Of a DNA stretch of 64,000 nt, positions 1 to 8,582 are shown piece by piece. The position numbers and the translations under genes were made by a program. Origin of the DNA: Exiguobacterium undae DSM 14481 (GTDB lineage Bacteria; Bacillota; Bacilli; Exiguobacteriales; Exiguobacteriaceae); NCBI RefSeq assembly GCF_000620805.1, contig NZ_KK211187.1:2280398-2344397 (forward strand), read 5' to 3'. The notes under the pieces are model-generated. The model did not search any database, was not told the DNA's origin, and was given only the letters and a program-made list of their open reading frames with translations. The stretch's first letter is position 1. Each line of letters begins with the position of its first letter.

Positions 1-20
1 ATTCCTAGCAATTATTTCCT

Positions 21-64
21 AAAAAAAGACATGCCCCCTTCGCTTGTTCAAAGGAAACATGTCT
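21..64 (-). terminator. Rho-independent terminator after the NAD(P)HX repair gene
   Basis: The arms AGACATG and CATGTCT (27-33 and 58-64) pair, with inner CCTT/AAGG pairing. Read on the minus strand the hairpin is followed by a run of seven T. It lies 15 bases past the stop codon of the gene at 79-1530. Confidence 0.8.
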
Positions 65-78
65 GTTCATTTTTTACA

Positions 79-1530
79 CTAGTTAATACGATCATCGTTT
101 TCGACTTGACCCAGTTGTTCAATGACGTCCGTCGCGGTGATGCTGCTCGGATGAATGCGTTGTTCTACGTGTTTGGACGCTTGCGCATACCAAGATACCC
201 CCATGGCAATCAATCGTTCAAGCGGTATCTGTTTGTAGTGTTTACGTTGCCCGAGCAAACTTGTAATCAGACCGAACAACGTATCGCCACTGCCGCCTTT
301 TGCCAATCCGCTTGACGCCCCGGCAACCACATAACCGCCGCCGTCTGGTTTGGCGATTAGGATCACATGCGCTTTTAAAACGACCGTCACTTGATGCAAC
401 ATCGCATAATCACTTGCCTGTTCAAATAAATCGTCTTGGACGGTCTGAACGGATTGATTCGTCATCCGTGCAAATTCACCGATGTGCGGCGTGACGACAA
501 TTGCCGCTTTCCGTTCCGGATAACGATCCCGGATCAATGCGCCCGCATCCAGGACGACCGGGATGTCTTGGTCAAACAAAAGATCCAGCCAGTCCGAGAC
601 GGAGTCCGAAGCTAAACCGGGTCCGATTCCAGCGACATCCACTTCTGTAATCATCTCTTGAATTGCTTCTGTCGTCTGATCGAGGACCATCGCTTCCGGA
701 GCATTGACAATCAATCCGACTTGCGCCGTCGGAACCGTTGCGACCTGAAGTTTCCCGACACCGGTCCGAAGAGCAGCACGTGCCGCCAGTTGAATCGAAC
801 CCGGCATGTGTTCGCTACCACCAATCAACAACGCCGTGCCGTATGTCCCTTTATGACCGTACGCGTCACGGGTCAGCAACGGCGCAATCGACTCGGAAAA
901 CAACTGCCATCCGCCAAAGGCCGGTAAGCCTAAATCAATCTTCTCCAATCGCCCAAAAAACGGAGCGGTCTTCAGCAAGAAAGCAGACCGTTTAAAGGCA
1001 TGAAGCGAAAACGTCACATCTGCTTTTATTCCCTGACCGGAAAATCCGGTGGAATGATCGGTCGGAATGCCACTCGGAATGTCAACGGCATACAGTATTG
1101 CCCGTTGTTGTTGCTCACGCACCCAATCAAACAAATCGGTCAGCGGTTTCGTCAGGCGGGATTGATCAAACCCCGTCCCAAACAAAGCATCGACCATCAC
1201 ATCGTATTGGCCGCACACTGCCTCTGTCGCCAGACCAAATTTTTCGGCATACCGTTGATGCAGCAAGGCAATCGGTGTTTTCGCCGCTCCGAACGGCGCA
1301 TGAATCGTGACATCATAGCCGTCGCGTATCAGTTCACGGCCAATCACATAGCCGTCTCCCCCATTATTACCCGTCCCACAGAGGATTACGATCCGTTCTT
1401 TCCTGTCGTGGTTGTTCATGACACGTTTAGCGATTTCACTCCCCGCCCGTTCCATCAACACTTCGAGCGGCAAGCCGGAAGTCTTTGCCCACTCATCGAT
1501 CTGTCTTGCCTCCTGTGCCTCATAAATCAT
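79..1530 (-). CDS. nnrD: Bifunctional NAD(P)HX epimerase / ADP-dependent NAD(P)HX dehydratase (NnrE-NnrD fusion)
   Basis: This 483-aa cytoplasmic enzyme repairs hydrated NADH/NADPH. The N-terminal YjeF_N epimerase domain (about 1-210) carries GTGNNGGDGY at 52-61. The C-terminal ribokinase-like dehydratase domain (about 220-480) carries the GGSGDTLFG motif near residue 415. The open frame runs 15 codons further upstream to a TTG, but GAGGTG lies six bases before the ATG at 1530 and the protein then begins MIYEAQEARQID as in the family. A terminator separates it from zur upstream, so it may have its own promoter. No defect is seen. Confidence 0.93.
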   Translation of the reverse strand: MIYEAQEARQIDEWAKTSGLPLEVLMERAGSEIAKRVMNNHDRKERIVILCGTGNNGGDGYVIGRELIRDGYDVTIHAPFGAAKTPIALLHQRYAEKFGLATEAVCGQYDVMVDALFGTGFDQSRLTKPLTDLFDWVREQQQRAILYAVDIPSGIPTDHSTGFSGQGIKADVTFSLHAFKRSAFLLKTAPFFGRLEKIDLGLPAFGGWQLFSESIAPLLTRDAYGHKGTYGTALLIGGSEHMPGSIQLAARAALRTGVGKLQVATVPTAQVGLIVNAPEAMVLDQTTEAIQEMITEVDVAGIGPGLASDSVSDWLDLLFDQDIPVVLDAGALIRDRYPERKAAIVVTPHIGEFARMTNQSVQTVQDDLFEQASDYAMLHQVTVVLKAHVILIAKPDGGGYVVAGASSGLAKGGSGDTLFGLITSLLGQRKHYKQIPLERLIAMGVSWYAQASKHVEQRIHPSSITATDVIEQLGQVENDDRIN

Positions 1531-1576
1531 CTCCATCACCTCTGTTCGTATTATTCCCCTTTTAACTGGTTTCAAG

Positions 1577-1606
1577 CAAAAAAAGCCCTTTGAACGACCA
1601 AAGGAC
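1577..1606 (-). terminator. Rho-independent terminator after zur
   Basis: On the minus strand GTCCTTTGG and CAAAGGGC form a stem with a five-base loop, followed by seven T. It begins about 18 bases beyond the zur stop and ends the znuC-znuB-zur transcript. Confidence 0.8.
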
Positions 1607-1624
1607 TTTCCAACATCACCTTAT

Positions 1625-2047
1625 TTATTTTTGACAGGCTGCACAACGGCCGTAGATTTCAAATTTATGATCTTCGACTTCGAAGCCCGAATCTTTAATC
1701 GGAGCCACCCATTGCATCGGACAGGCGTCCAATGTTTCTGTTTTTCCACATGTCCGGCAAATCAGATGGTGGTGATGATGTCCCGATTGACACGCTGCCC
1801 GGTACTTCATTTCTCCATCCAATTCCGTTGTCTCTAAAATCTCGATTTCCGCAAAATCGTTTAAGTTCCGGTAAATCGTATCGTAGCTGAGTGACGGGTG
1901 TGACAACCGCAATTCCTCGGCCACTTCCCGTGCACTGACATACCGGTTGGCTTCAAACAGATATGCCAACAAATCCAGACGTTTTGGCGTCATCTTAAAT
2001 CCGGACGCCTTCATCCGGTCACGCGCTTGTTCGATGTTTTTTTTCAT
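1625..2047 (-). CDS. zur: Fur-family zinc uptake repressor, Zur
   Basis: 140-aa DNA-binding metal sensor of the Fur superfamily. A winged helix (about 1-85) is followed by a dimerisation and metal domain with two CxxC pairs (C97/C100 and C135/C138, the structural zinc site) and a run of five histidines at 90-94. Assignment as Zur rather than Fur or PerR rests on context: it is the last gene of znuC-znuB-zur, and a Zur-type operator lies before znuC. GGGAGG sits eight bases before the ATG. The gene overlaps the end of znuB by 29 bases, so translation is probably coupled and Zur likely controls its own synthesis. Confidence 0.9.
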   Translation of the reverse strand: MKKNIEQARDRMKASGFKMTPKRLDLLAYLFEANRYVSAREVAEELRLSHPSLSYDTIYRNLNDFAEIEILETTELDGEMKYRAACQSGHHHHHLICRTCGKTETLDACPMQWVAPIKDSGFEVEDHKFEIYGRCAACQK

Positions 2048-2888
2048 GCGTTTTTCCTCCCATCCAAAACCGCTCGATGATCATAACGACAATCAGTTCC
2101 ATCACCGCCAACATGACAATCATGCCGCCTGGTGCCAAATCAAACTGATATGCAAGAATCAAACCGGCAATCGTCGCCACTTCTCCAAAAACGATCGCAT
2201 AAAAGATCGTCGCTTTAAAACTTTTGGCAAACCGAAGAGCTGCCGCTACAGGCAACGTAATCAGACTTGAAACGAGTAAGATACCGACGACACGCATGCT
2301 GATCGCAATGACCAGAGCGACGACGATCATGAATAAAATATGGACCAGACGCAAACGAATCCCGGAAACTCGGGCTTGTTCCTCGTCAAACGATAAAAAG
2401 AGCAACTCTTTATAAAACGCGATGACAAATAAAATGACGACGCCTGTCACGATGAAGATCGTATAGACATCCGTCAGCGTCACCGCTGAGACTGTCCCAA
2501 ACAAAAACGATACGAGATCCATCGAAAAACCGTTTGCCAGACTGATGAAAATCGCTCCGAGACCCATTCCCGTCGCCATGATGATCGGAATCGCCAGTTC
2601 TTGAAAATGTTTATATTTTGCCCGAAGCCAGTCAATCGTCAATGCCGCGATGACCGACGTCACGATTCCAAGATAAAGGGGATTCAAGTCCGCAAGACTC
2701 GCGACCATCCCTGAAATCAACAGGCTAAGTGCTATCCCAGCCAGCGTGACGTGTGATAAGGCATCCGCAATCAAACTCATTCGGCGGACGACGACAAATG
2801 AACCGATCAAAGGCGCTGTAAATCCAATCAATACTGCGGCCACAAGCGCATACTGCAAAAACTTCAATGTCATGAATGCTTCAATCAC
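2019..2888 (-). CDS. znuB: High-affinity zinc ABC transporter, membrane permease
   Basis: 289-aa ABC-3 family permease. It is almost entirely hydrophobic, with about seven to eight predicted membrane spans and the family-typical segment VVVRRMSLIADALSH near residues 32-46. With ZnuC it would import Zn(II) delivered by a ZnuA lipoprotein. It starts at GTG, four bases inside the end of znuC, with GGGGAGGT eight bases upstream. It could in principle carry Mn(II), but the adjacent Zur and Zur box favour zinc. No znuA is present in this window. Confidence 0.9.
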   Translation of the reverse strand: MIEAFMTLKFLQYALVAAVLIGFTAPLIGSFVVVRRMSLIADALSHVTLAGIALSLLISGMVASLADLNPLYLGIVTSVIAALTIDWLRAKYKHFQELAIPIIMATGMGLGAIFISLANGFSMDLVSFLFGTVSAVTLTDVYTIFIVTGVVILFVIAFYKELLFLSFDEEQARVSGIRLRLVHILFMIVVALVIAISMRVVGILLVSSLITLPVAAALRFAKSFKATIFYAIVFGEVATIAGLILAYQFDLAPGGMIVMLAVMELIVVMIIERFWMGGKTHEKKHRTSA

Positions 2889-3652
2889 TGGACAACCTCC
2901 CCTTGGTGGACGAGGACACGTCCCGGGACAGGATACAACGAACGAATCGTCTGTTCATCGAGTTCCCAATATTCCTTGATGCCGCAGTTACAACCGAGTC
3001 GTCCGTCAACCAAATGAATCACATCCGTCACGAGCTTACTGACGAAGTGAATATCATGTGTCACAAGGACGAAGGTCCTTTTCTTGTCACGCCGTAGTTC
3101 TTCGAGAATTTCATAAAATTCCTTCACATACCGCTGGTCCACCCCGACCGTCGGCTCATCCAGAATCATCAAATCCGGATCATTGACGAGTGCACGTGCG
3201 ATGAAGACACGTTGTTGCTGTCCACCGGATAAATCACCGACCTTTGAATCCCGGCGATCCCACATGCCGACGGTTTCAAGAGCGGTCTTGACCTTTTGCC
3301 GATCCTGCTTCGTCACACGGCGAAACAGTCCCTTTTTCGCATACAGTCCCATCTCGACGACTTCTGCGACCGTCACCGGAAATCCGGAGTTAAACGATGC
3401 TGCTTTTTGGGAAACATAGCTGATCCGCCACCAGTCACTGAATGCAGCTTGATCCTGCCCGAACAGTCGAATCGTCCCCTTCGGTTTGAGTAAACCAAGC
3501 ATACATTTGATCAACGTCGATTTTCCGGATCCATTTTCTCCGACAATCGCCAGGAACTGACCTTGCTGGACCTCAAAGCTCACTTCATTTAAAACACGTC
3601 GATCCGGATAGTCATATGTCAGTTGTTTAATTTCGATAATTGGTTCAGTCAT
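2885..3652 (-). CDS. znuC: High-affinity zinc ABC transporter, ATP-binding protein
   Basis: 255-aa cytoplasmic ATPase that powers the ZnuB permease. Walker A is GENGSGKST at 38-46, the signature is LSGGQQQR, Walker B is LMILDEP, and the switch histidine is in LVTHDIHF. A CNCG segment near residue 220 could bind metal; that is only a suggestion. GGAAGGAGAG precedes the ATG. It is the first gene of the operon, with a good promoter and a Zur box within about 70 bases upstream. Confidence 0.92.
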   Translation of the reverse strand: MTEPIIEIKQLTYDYPDRRVLNEVSFEVQQGQFLAIVGENGSGKSTLIKCMLGLLKPKGTIRLFGQDQAAFSDWWRISYVSQKAASFNSGFPVTVAEVVEMGLYAKKGLFRRVTKQDRQKVKTALETVGMWDRRDSKVGDLSGGQQQRVFIARALVNDPDLMILDEPTVGVDQRYVKEFYEILEELRRDKKRTFVLVTHDIHFVSKLVTDVIHLVDGRLGCNCGIKEYWELDEQTIRSLYPVPGRVLVHQGEVVQ

Positions 3653-3679
3653 ATCTAATCTCTCCTTCCGTCTCGTTTT

Positions 3680-3700
3680 AAAACGGAATAATTACGCCTT
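3680..3700 (-). promoter_or_regulatory. Zur box (zinc-responsive operator) of znuC-znuB-zur
   Basis: A 21-bp imperfect dyad with core CGTAATTATTCCG on the minus strand. It matches the Bacillus Zur consensus (TCGTAATnATTACGA flanked by A/T) at most positions. It lies just downstream of the predicted -10 box, so bound Zur would block early transcription. The site is seen in the sequence; Zur binding is inferred. Confidence 0.8.
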
Positions 3701-3712
3701 ATCAACTGTCTT

Positions 3713-3741
3713 ATTATAGCGCCCGCTCTATTCCGGTGCAA
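3713..3741 (-). promoter_or_regulatory. Sigma-A promoter of the zinc operon
   Basis: On the minus strand TTGCAC, a 17-base spacer and a perfect TATAAT (-10 at 3713-3718). The predicted start near 3706 places the Zur box at about +6 to +26. Confidence 0.65.
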
Positions 3742-3874
3742 CTGATGTAACTTTTTTGTGAAGGTACGGTTTTTGAAGGATGCACAAGGTACAATAAAAG
3801 GATACAAGCTGTCGTTTCCAGAACCGTCAATTCGGGAAAAGATGGACTGAGAAGTGAAAGGAGTCGGATTTCTT

Positions 3875-5419
3875 TTGAAAAACGAATTAGCAGTCATCGA
3901 TATCGGATCCAACTCGATCCGGTACGTCATTTTCCACCCTATCGACTCCGGTCGCTATATTGAAAAAATTAATGTAAAAGTCGTCGCTCGGCTGTCCGCT
4001 CATATCGACGGAAATGGAGCACTCGATACGGTCGGTATTCGGCTGTTATGTGAAACGTTACGACGGTTTTATGAAATCGGCGTAACCCACCATGTCGAAG
4101 AAACGATTTGTGTCGCAACCGCTGCGATTCGGAATGCGAGTAACCGTCAGGAAATCATCCATGCCGTGGAACAAGAAACACCCTTTACGATGCGTGTTCT
4201 CTCGGACGAACAGGAAGCCTATTACGGCTATTTCGCCATCATCAATTCCACCTTCTTGACAGACGGATATTCCGTCGATATCGGCGGTGGTTCGATGGAA
4301 GTGACCTTAATCGAAAACCGGGAAATGGTCGCTTACCACAGCTTCCCGTTTGGTGCCGTCACACTGACACGACAATTCCAGTCCGGCGAAACGATGACTT
4401 CCGGTGAGCAAAAAAAGCTGACCAAATTTTTGCGGGAGCAGTTCGACGAAATTCCATGGCTCAAAAATAAAAAGCTGCCGTTGATCGGTGTCGGCGGTTC
4501 GGCACGGAACTTCGTCCGGATTCATCAGTCGACCCTTGATTATCCGCTTCATGGGATTCATCAATATCAAGTCCGGTCAAAGGAATTAGGAAAATTGATT
4601 GACGAATTAGCCGATAAAGCGCCCAAACATCTGTTAAAAGTCGAAGGACTCTCAAAAGACCGGGTCGATATCTTTTTACCTGCTTTGATTGCGATTCATG
4701 AACTGGCAGTACATATTGAGGCGGATCAGTTCGTGATGAGTAATTATGGATTACGCGAAGGACTTGTTTATGAATACGATTTACATGATCAGAACCAACG
4801 CCGCATCGAAAATGTCCGGGAGGAAAGTCTGTATCAGCTCGAGAGTGACTATAAAGTCAATCGTGACCGGACGAATTACCTCGGGACAATCGCCAAATCG
4901 ATTTACCGTCAGCTGATTACGCTCGATATCATCCCAGAACGGGCTGCAGACCTTCGTCTTCTTGATTCAGCCAGCCGCCTGCTCTACTGCGGTCAGTATA
5001 TCAATCCGGATACACGGTCGAATCAGACATTTTATCTGTTGACGAATACAGACTTGAAAGGCATGACGCATAAAGACCGTCTGGCGTTGGCACTTGTCAG
5101 TTCCTACTCTTCTTCAAAACGGATGCAACAACTTTTGAAACCTTTCAAGGATTGGTTTACGGACAAATCAATCGAACGGTTTGATTTGCTCGGTTCTATT
5201 CTCAAACTGACTGATGCACTTGATGTGACGGAACGCCGTGCGGTGGACAGCGTTGAACTCGAATTGACAAAAGATCAAAAAGGTATTCGGATCATTCTCG
5301 ACACTGGAGATCATGATTACGGATTTGAAGTCGAAAAAGCGGAAAAACAAAAAAAGCACCTCGAACGTGTCATTGATCGTTCGATTCTTCTGGAAAATAA
5401 AGGAGGTACCCTTACATGA
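3875..5419 (+). CDS. ppx: Exopolyphosphatase, Ppx/GppA family
   Basis: 514-aa member of the ASKHA phosphotransferase fold that removes terminal phosphate from polyphosphate (or pppGpp). The N-terminal phosphate-binding loop is DIGSNSIRYVIF, and the second glycine-rich loop is DIGGGSMEVTL. An HD-like helical region fills the C-terminal half, making this the long Ppx form. An AAAGGAG stands before a TTG at 3875, giving MKNELAVIDIGSN; an upstream in-frame GTG at 3854 lacks a ribosome-binding site. The spacing to TTG is long (11 bases), so the start is not certain. The stop overlaps the ppk start (ATGA), coupling polyphosphate breakdown and synthesis. Confidence 0.88.
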   Translation: MKNELAVIDIGSNSIRYVIFHPIDSGRYIEKINVKVVARLSAHIDGNGALDTVGIRLLCETLRRFYEIGVTHHVEETICVATAAIRNASNRQEIIHAVEQETPFTMRVLSDEQEAYYGYFAIINSTFLTDGYSVDIGGGSMEVTLIENREMVAYHSFPFGAVTLTRQFQSGETMTSGEQKKLTKFLREQFDEIPWLKNKKLPLIGVGGSARNFVRIHQSTLDYPLHGIHQYQVRSKELGKLIDELADKAPKHLLKVEGLSKDRVDIFLPALIAIHELAVHIEADQFVMSNYGLREGLVYEYDLHDQNQRRIENVREESLYQLESDYKVNRDRTNYLGTIAKSIYRQLITLDIIPERAADLRLLDSASRLLYCGQYINPDTRSNQTFYLLTNTDLKGMTHKDRLALALVSSYSSSKRMQQLLKPFKDWFTDKSIERFDLLGSILKLTDALDVTERRAVDSVELELTKDQKGIRIILDTGDHDYGFEVEKAEKQKKHLERVIDRSILLENKGGTLT

Positions 5420-7575
5420 AGATTGATTCCCCTGAACATTTTAATAATCGAGAAATCAGTTGGTTACAATTCAACGAACGTGTACTGGGCGAAGTAATCG
5501 ATACACGAAATCCACTAATGGAACGGTTTAAGTTTTTAGGCATCTTCAGCTCGAACCTGGATGAGTTTTATATGGTCCGCGTCGGCGGACTCAAGGATGA
5601 GGTGTTAGCCGGATTCAATAAACCGGAAAATAAGCAACACTTGACGCCGAAACAGCAGCTCCGTGCCATTGCCACCAAGACAAAAGAGTTGGTCGAACAA
5701 CAGTACGAAGCTTTTAAAGAAGTGACGCAGGCTTTAAAGAAGGAAGGGATTTCCTTTTTAAAGCATGAAGAATTAAATGAGATGCAGGCAGAATACGTCA
5801 AAGCATTTTTCAGGGATCAGGTTTTTCCGGTTTTGACACCGGTTGCCGTCGATGCGTACCGCCCCTTCCCGATGCTGTCGTCCAAATCACTGAATATCGC
5901 CACTGCTCTTGAAGCGGATGATGGATCCAAACGAAATCTTGCACTTGTCCAAGTTCCGGCCGTTCTTCCACGCTTCGTAGATTTACCGGTCGAGGACGAG
6001 GAAACGACGGCCGTCATCTTACTCGAAGATGTGATCATTTCTTTTATTGATTCGTTGTTTAAAGGATACCGTGTCTTGTCCGCCATGCCGTTTCGGATTA
6101 CAAGAAATGCAGACTTACCGTTTCATGAGGAAGGGACACATGATTTATTAAAACTGATCGAAAAAGAATTGAAGAAACGCCGTTGGGGTGTCGGCATTCG
6201 TCTTGAAATTCAGAAAAATGCCATCAACACGAACCTGCTCAACATGTTGCGGGACGTCCTTGATCTACAGGACCGGGATATCTATGCCGTTGATGGTCCA
6301 ATCGATTTGACGTTTGCCTTTGCGTTTTACAGTCAGATTGGTGTCGAGTACGATCATTTGATTTATCAGACAATCATGCCGGTCGAACCGCCGGCACTGG
6401 AAAAATCGAAAAACCTGTTTGATCAGATTCTGCAACAGGATTATTTGTTGCATCATCCGTACCATACGTTTGATCCGGTCGTCCGGTTAATCGTTCAAGC
6501 CGCCAATGATCCCAATGTCCTCGCCATTAAACAGACACTGTACCGTGTCTCGGGTGATTCTCCGATCATCAAAGCACTGAAAACGGCTGCTGAGAATGGA
6601 AAGCAGGTCACTGTTCTCGTCGAATTGAAGGCGCGTTTTGATGAAGCGAAAAATATCGAGTGGGCCAAACAATTAGAAAAAGTCGGCGCCCATGTCATTT
6701 ACGGTTACAGCGATTTGAAAACGCACTCGAAGATCACATTGATCGTCCGCCTACAGGAAGGTCGGATTCAACGGTTTGTCCATCTTGGGACCGGTAACTA
6801 CAACGATTCCACCGCGAAACTGTATACGGATATCGGACTGTTGACGGCACGTGAACAGATTGCTGAAGACGCTACGAATTTCTTTAACTGGTTATCCGGC
6901 TACGGTGAACAACCACAATGGAACGCGCTTCATACGTCTCCGAACTCGATGCTCGAGAAATTTTTGTCCTTGATTGACGACGAAATCAAGTACCATAAAA
7001 AACACGGCAATGGTCGAATTGTAGCGAAAATGAACAGCTTGACGGAAAAAGACATCATCTTAAAACTGTATCAGGCTTCACGTGCCGGCGTCCGGATTGA
7101 ACTGATTGTGCGCGGCGTCTGTTGTCTTCGTCCACAGGTGAAGGGTGTTTCTGAAAATATCCGTGTCACCTCTGTCGTCGACCGTTACCTCGAACATTCA
7201 CGCATCTTCTATTTCCATCATAACGGCGATGAGCTGATTTACTGTTCGAGCGCGGACTGGATGACCCGTAATATGCGCAAACGAATCGAGATTCTCTTCC
7301 CGATCATCGATGAAGATCAGAAAAACTACATCAAGGATTGTTTGGCTTTGACGCTGGCCGACAACGTCAAAGCTCGGGAACAAGATGAAAACGGAGACTA
7401 CCATTACGTCTCTAAAGGAAAACAAGCTTGTGAATCACAAATATTAATCCAGCATTATACAAACGGAAAATTAAAGGCAAAACCTTCATTTGATCTTCCA
7501 CTTGATCAAAAATGGATTCCGATGGAACGGCCGGAAGAAAAGATTACATTTGATTCGACCGCTTCCAAAAAATAA
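5416..7575 (+). CDS. ppk1: Polyphosphate kinase 1
   Basis: 719-aa enzyme that reversibly polymerises the gamma-phosphate of ATP into polyphosphate. It has the four-domain PPK1 layout, with N-terminal helical and head domains followed by two PLD-like catalytic domains. The phosphorylated histidine is expected in LKTHSKITLIV, followed by the HLGTGNYNDSTAKLYTD motif; the second conserved histidine is in LEHSRIFYFHH. AAAGGAGGT precedes the ATG, which overlaps the ppx stop. The length is normal for the family. Confidence 0.95.
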   Translation: MKIDSPEHFNNREISWLQFNERVLGEVIDTRNPLMERFKFLGIFSSNLDEFYMVRVGGLKDEVLAGFNKPENKQHLTPKQQLRAIATKTKELVEQQYEAFKEVTQALKKEGISFLKHEELNEMQAEYVKAFFRDQVFPVLTPVAVDAYRPFPMLSSKSLNIATALEADDGSKRNLALVQVPAVLPRFVDLPVEDEETTAVILLEDVIISFIDSLFKGYRVLSAMPFRITRNADLPFHEEGTHDLLKLIEKELKKRRWGVGIRLEIQKNAINTNLLNMLRDVLDLQDRDIYAVDGPIDLTFAFAFYSQIGVEYDHLIYQTIMPVEPPALEKSKNLFDQILQQDYLLHHPYHTFDPVVRLIVQAANDPNVLAIKQTLYRVSGDSPIIKALKTAAENGKQVTVLVELKARFDEAKNIEWAKQLEKVGAHVIYGYSDLKTHSKITLIVRLQEGRIQRFVHLGTGNYNDSTAKLYTDIGLLTAREQIAEDATNFFNWLSGYGEQPQWNALHTSPNSMLEKFLSLIDDEIKYHKKHGNGRIVAKMNSLTEKDIILKLYQASRAGVRIELIVRGVCCLRPQVKGVSENIRVTSVVDRYLEHSRIFYFHHNGDELIYCSSADWMTRNMRKRIEILFPIIDEDQKNYIKDCLALTLADNVKAREQDENGDYHYVSKGKQACESQILIQHYTNGKLKAKPSFDLPLDQKWIPMERPEEKITFDSTASKK

Positions 7576-7650
7576 TCGTTGTTTAACGTCAGACATCTTC
7601 ATATAATCAATGTGTAAGCGTTTTTTTATATGAAGAAAGGACTGGGCCTC

Positions 7651-7824
7651 ATGTTACAACAAATCTTATTATCACTGTTAGCCGGTGTCATCTGTGGTGT
7701 CGTCTTTACTGCTCTTAAGTTACCGATCCCTGCCCCGCCTGTTTTTCCGGCCATCGTCGGGATTTTCGGTGTTTTCCTCGGGATGAAAGTATTTTTATTC
7801 GTCGCGGACCGTTGGCCGTTTTAA
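7651..7824 (+). CDS. XapX domain small membrane protein
   Basis: 57-aa hydrophobic protein matching the XapX (DUF1427) pattern: a first membrane segment with LLAGVICG, the proline-rich turn LPIPAPPVFPAIVGI, and a second membrane segment ending VFLFVADRWPF. Its function is unknown. An in-frame ATG at 7630 exists, but AGAAAGGA just before the ATG at 7651 marks the start. It lies 75 bases after ppk and a 10-bp inverted repeat partly covers its leader, so it may be co-transcribed with ppx-ppk or separately controlled. Confidence 0.8.
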   Translation: MLQQILLSLLAGVICGVVFTALKLPIPAPPVFPAIVGIFGVFLGMKVFLFVADRWPF

Positions 7825-7850
7825 TCATTAAACATCGACTTGTCCCACAT

Positions 7851-7894
7851 AAAAAGCGTTTTTCTTCTCTCATCGGAGAAGAAAAACGCTTTTT
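7851..7894. terminator. Bidirectional terminator between the XapX gene and the convergent HNH gene
   Basis: A perfect 19-bp stem (AAAAAGCGTTTTTCTTCTC and its complement) with a six-base loop. The A/T ends give a U-tract in both directions, so it serves both convergent genes. Confidence 0.9.
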
Positions 7895-7950
7895 AACTGT
7901 TCCTTTAATTTTTCAAAAAACTTGATCTTCCCTCTCATCTGATCCGTCTT

Positions 7951-8562
7951 TCAATCATCCGAGGCCGCCGCAATATCTTGGATTTCCTGATACGCTTGAT
8001 GCGCCAGACGGTGACAGGTAGGACAAAGCGTCTTAAAGTGTCCGTTATCCTCGTGCCATTCCAAAACCGATTGTCGTGTACTTCCGCATGCTTCGCATGA
8101 CGCCAGGAGTGGCGCCAAATGATTCCGTTCCCGAAACCGCTCAATCCGCCGTTTTTTAGCTTCCTCGACGGTCGACACATCTGTTTCGAAATGACCTGCT
8201 TGCCAGGCTTCCAGCAACCATTGCCTTGTTTTCGGATCCGTCTGGCCCGGCTTGATGTTCAAAGCAGGAAATCCGGATCCGAGTAACGGATGACGTAAAT
8301 CAACACTAATCAAATCCAAACAAGCATATGTGCGTTCTTGTTCGTCTGCCTCCACCAGCCAATGTGGATCAGCAGGACGCGTCGTGTATTCACTAAATAA
8401 CACTTCCGCATATGCAACGATACCGTCTGCAGTCGCTAAAAAAACATCTTCTCCTTCTGCCAACTCCGCCGGTAAGTAAAAGGGTTCTTTTGTTTCGTAG
8501 TACGCAACGACTGCTTGACGTAAAGCAAACTCAGATTCTTCGACGATTAGTAGATGACACAC
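7951..8562 (-). CDS. HNH-endonuclease-like zinc-binding protein of unknown role
   Basis: 203 aa. The C-terminal 50 residues contain CEACGSTRQSVLEWHEDNG followed by LCPTCHRLAHQ, two CxxC pairs with histidines arranged like a small HNH or treble-clef fold. The N-terminal 130 residues are not recognised. The open frame extends into nfo, but AAGAGGTG lies eight bases before a GTG at 8562, giving MCHLLIVEE. It follows nfo by 20 bases, so the two are probably co-transcribed, which would fit a DNA-related role. Nuclease activity is not shown by the sequence. Confidence 0.65.
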   Translation of the reverse strand: MCHLLIVEESEFALRQAVVAYYETKEPFYLPAELAEGEDVFLATADGIVAYAEVLFSEYTTRPADPHWLVEADEQERTYACLDLISVDLRHPLLGSGFPALNIKPGQTDPKTRQWLLEAWQAGHFETDVSTVEEAKKRRIERFRERNHLAPLLASCEACGSTRQSVLEWHEDNGHFKTLCPTCHRLAHQAYQEIQDIAAASDD

Positions 8563-8582
8563 GCGACAGACACCTCTTCCGT

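Noticed and set aside
3655-3930. 91-codon open frame on the minus strand between znuC and ppx
   Set aside because: It covers the Zur box, the zinc operon promoter and the antisense of the ppx start, with no ribosome-binding site.
7607-7625. Possible cre site before the XapX gene (TGTAAGCGTTTTTTT)
   Set aside because: The conserved C in the second half is missing and the first position does not fit, so it fails the consensus met by the two sites at 34339 and 38692.
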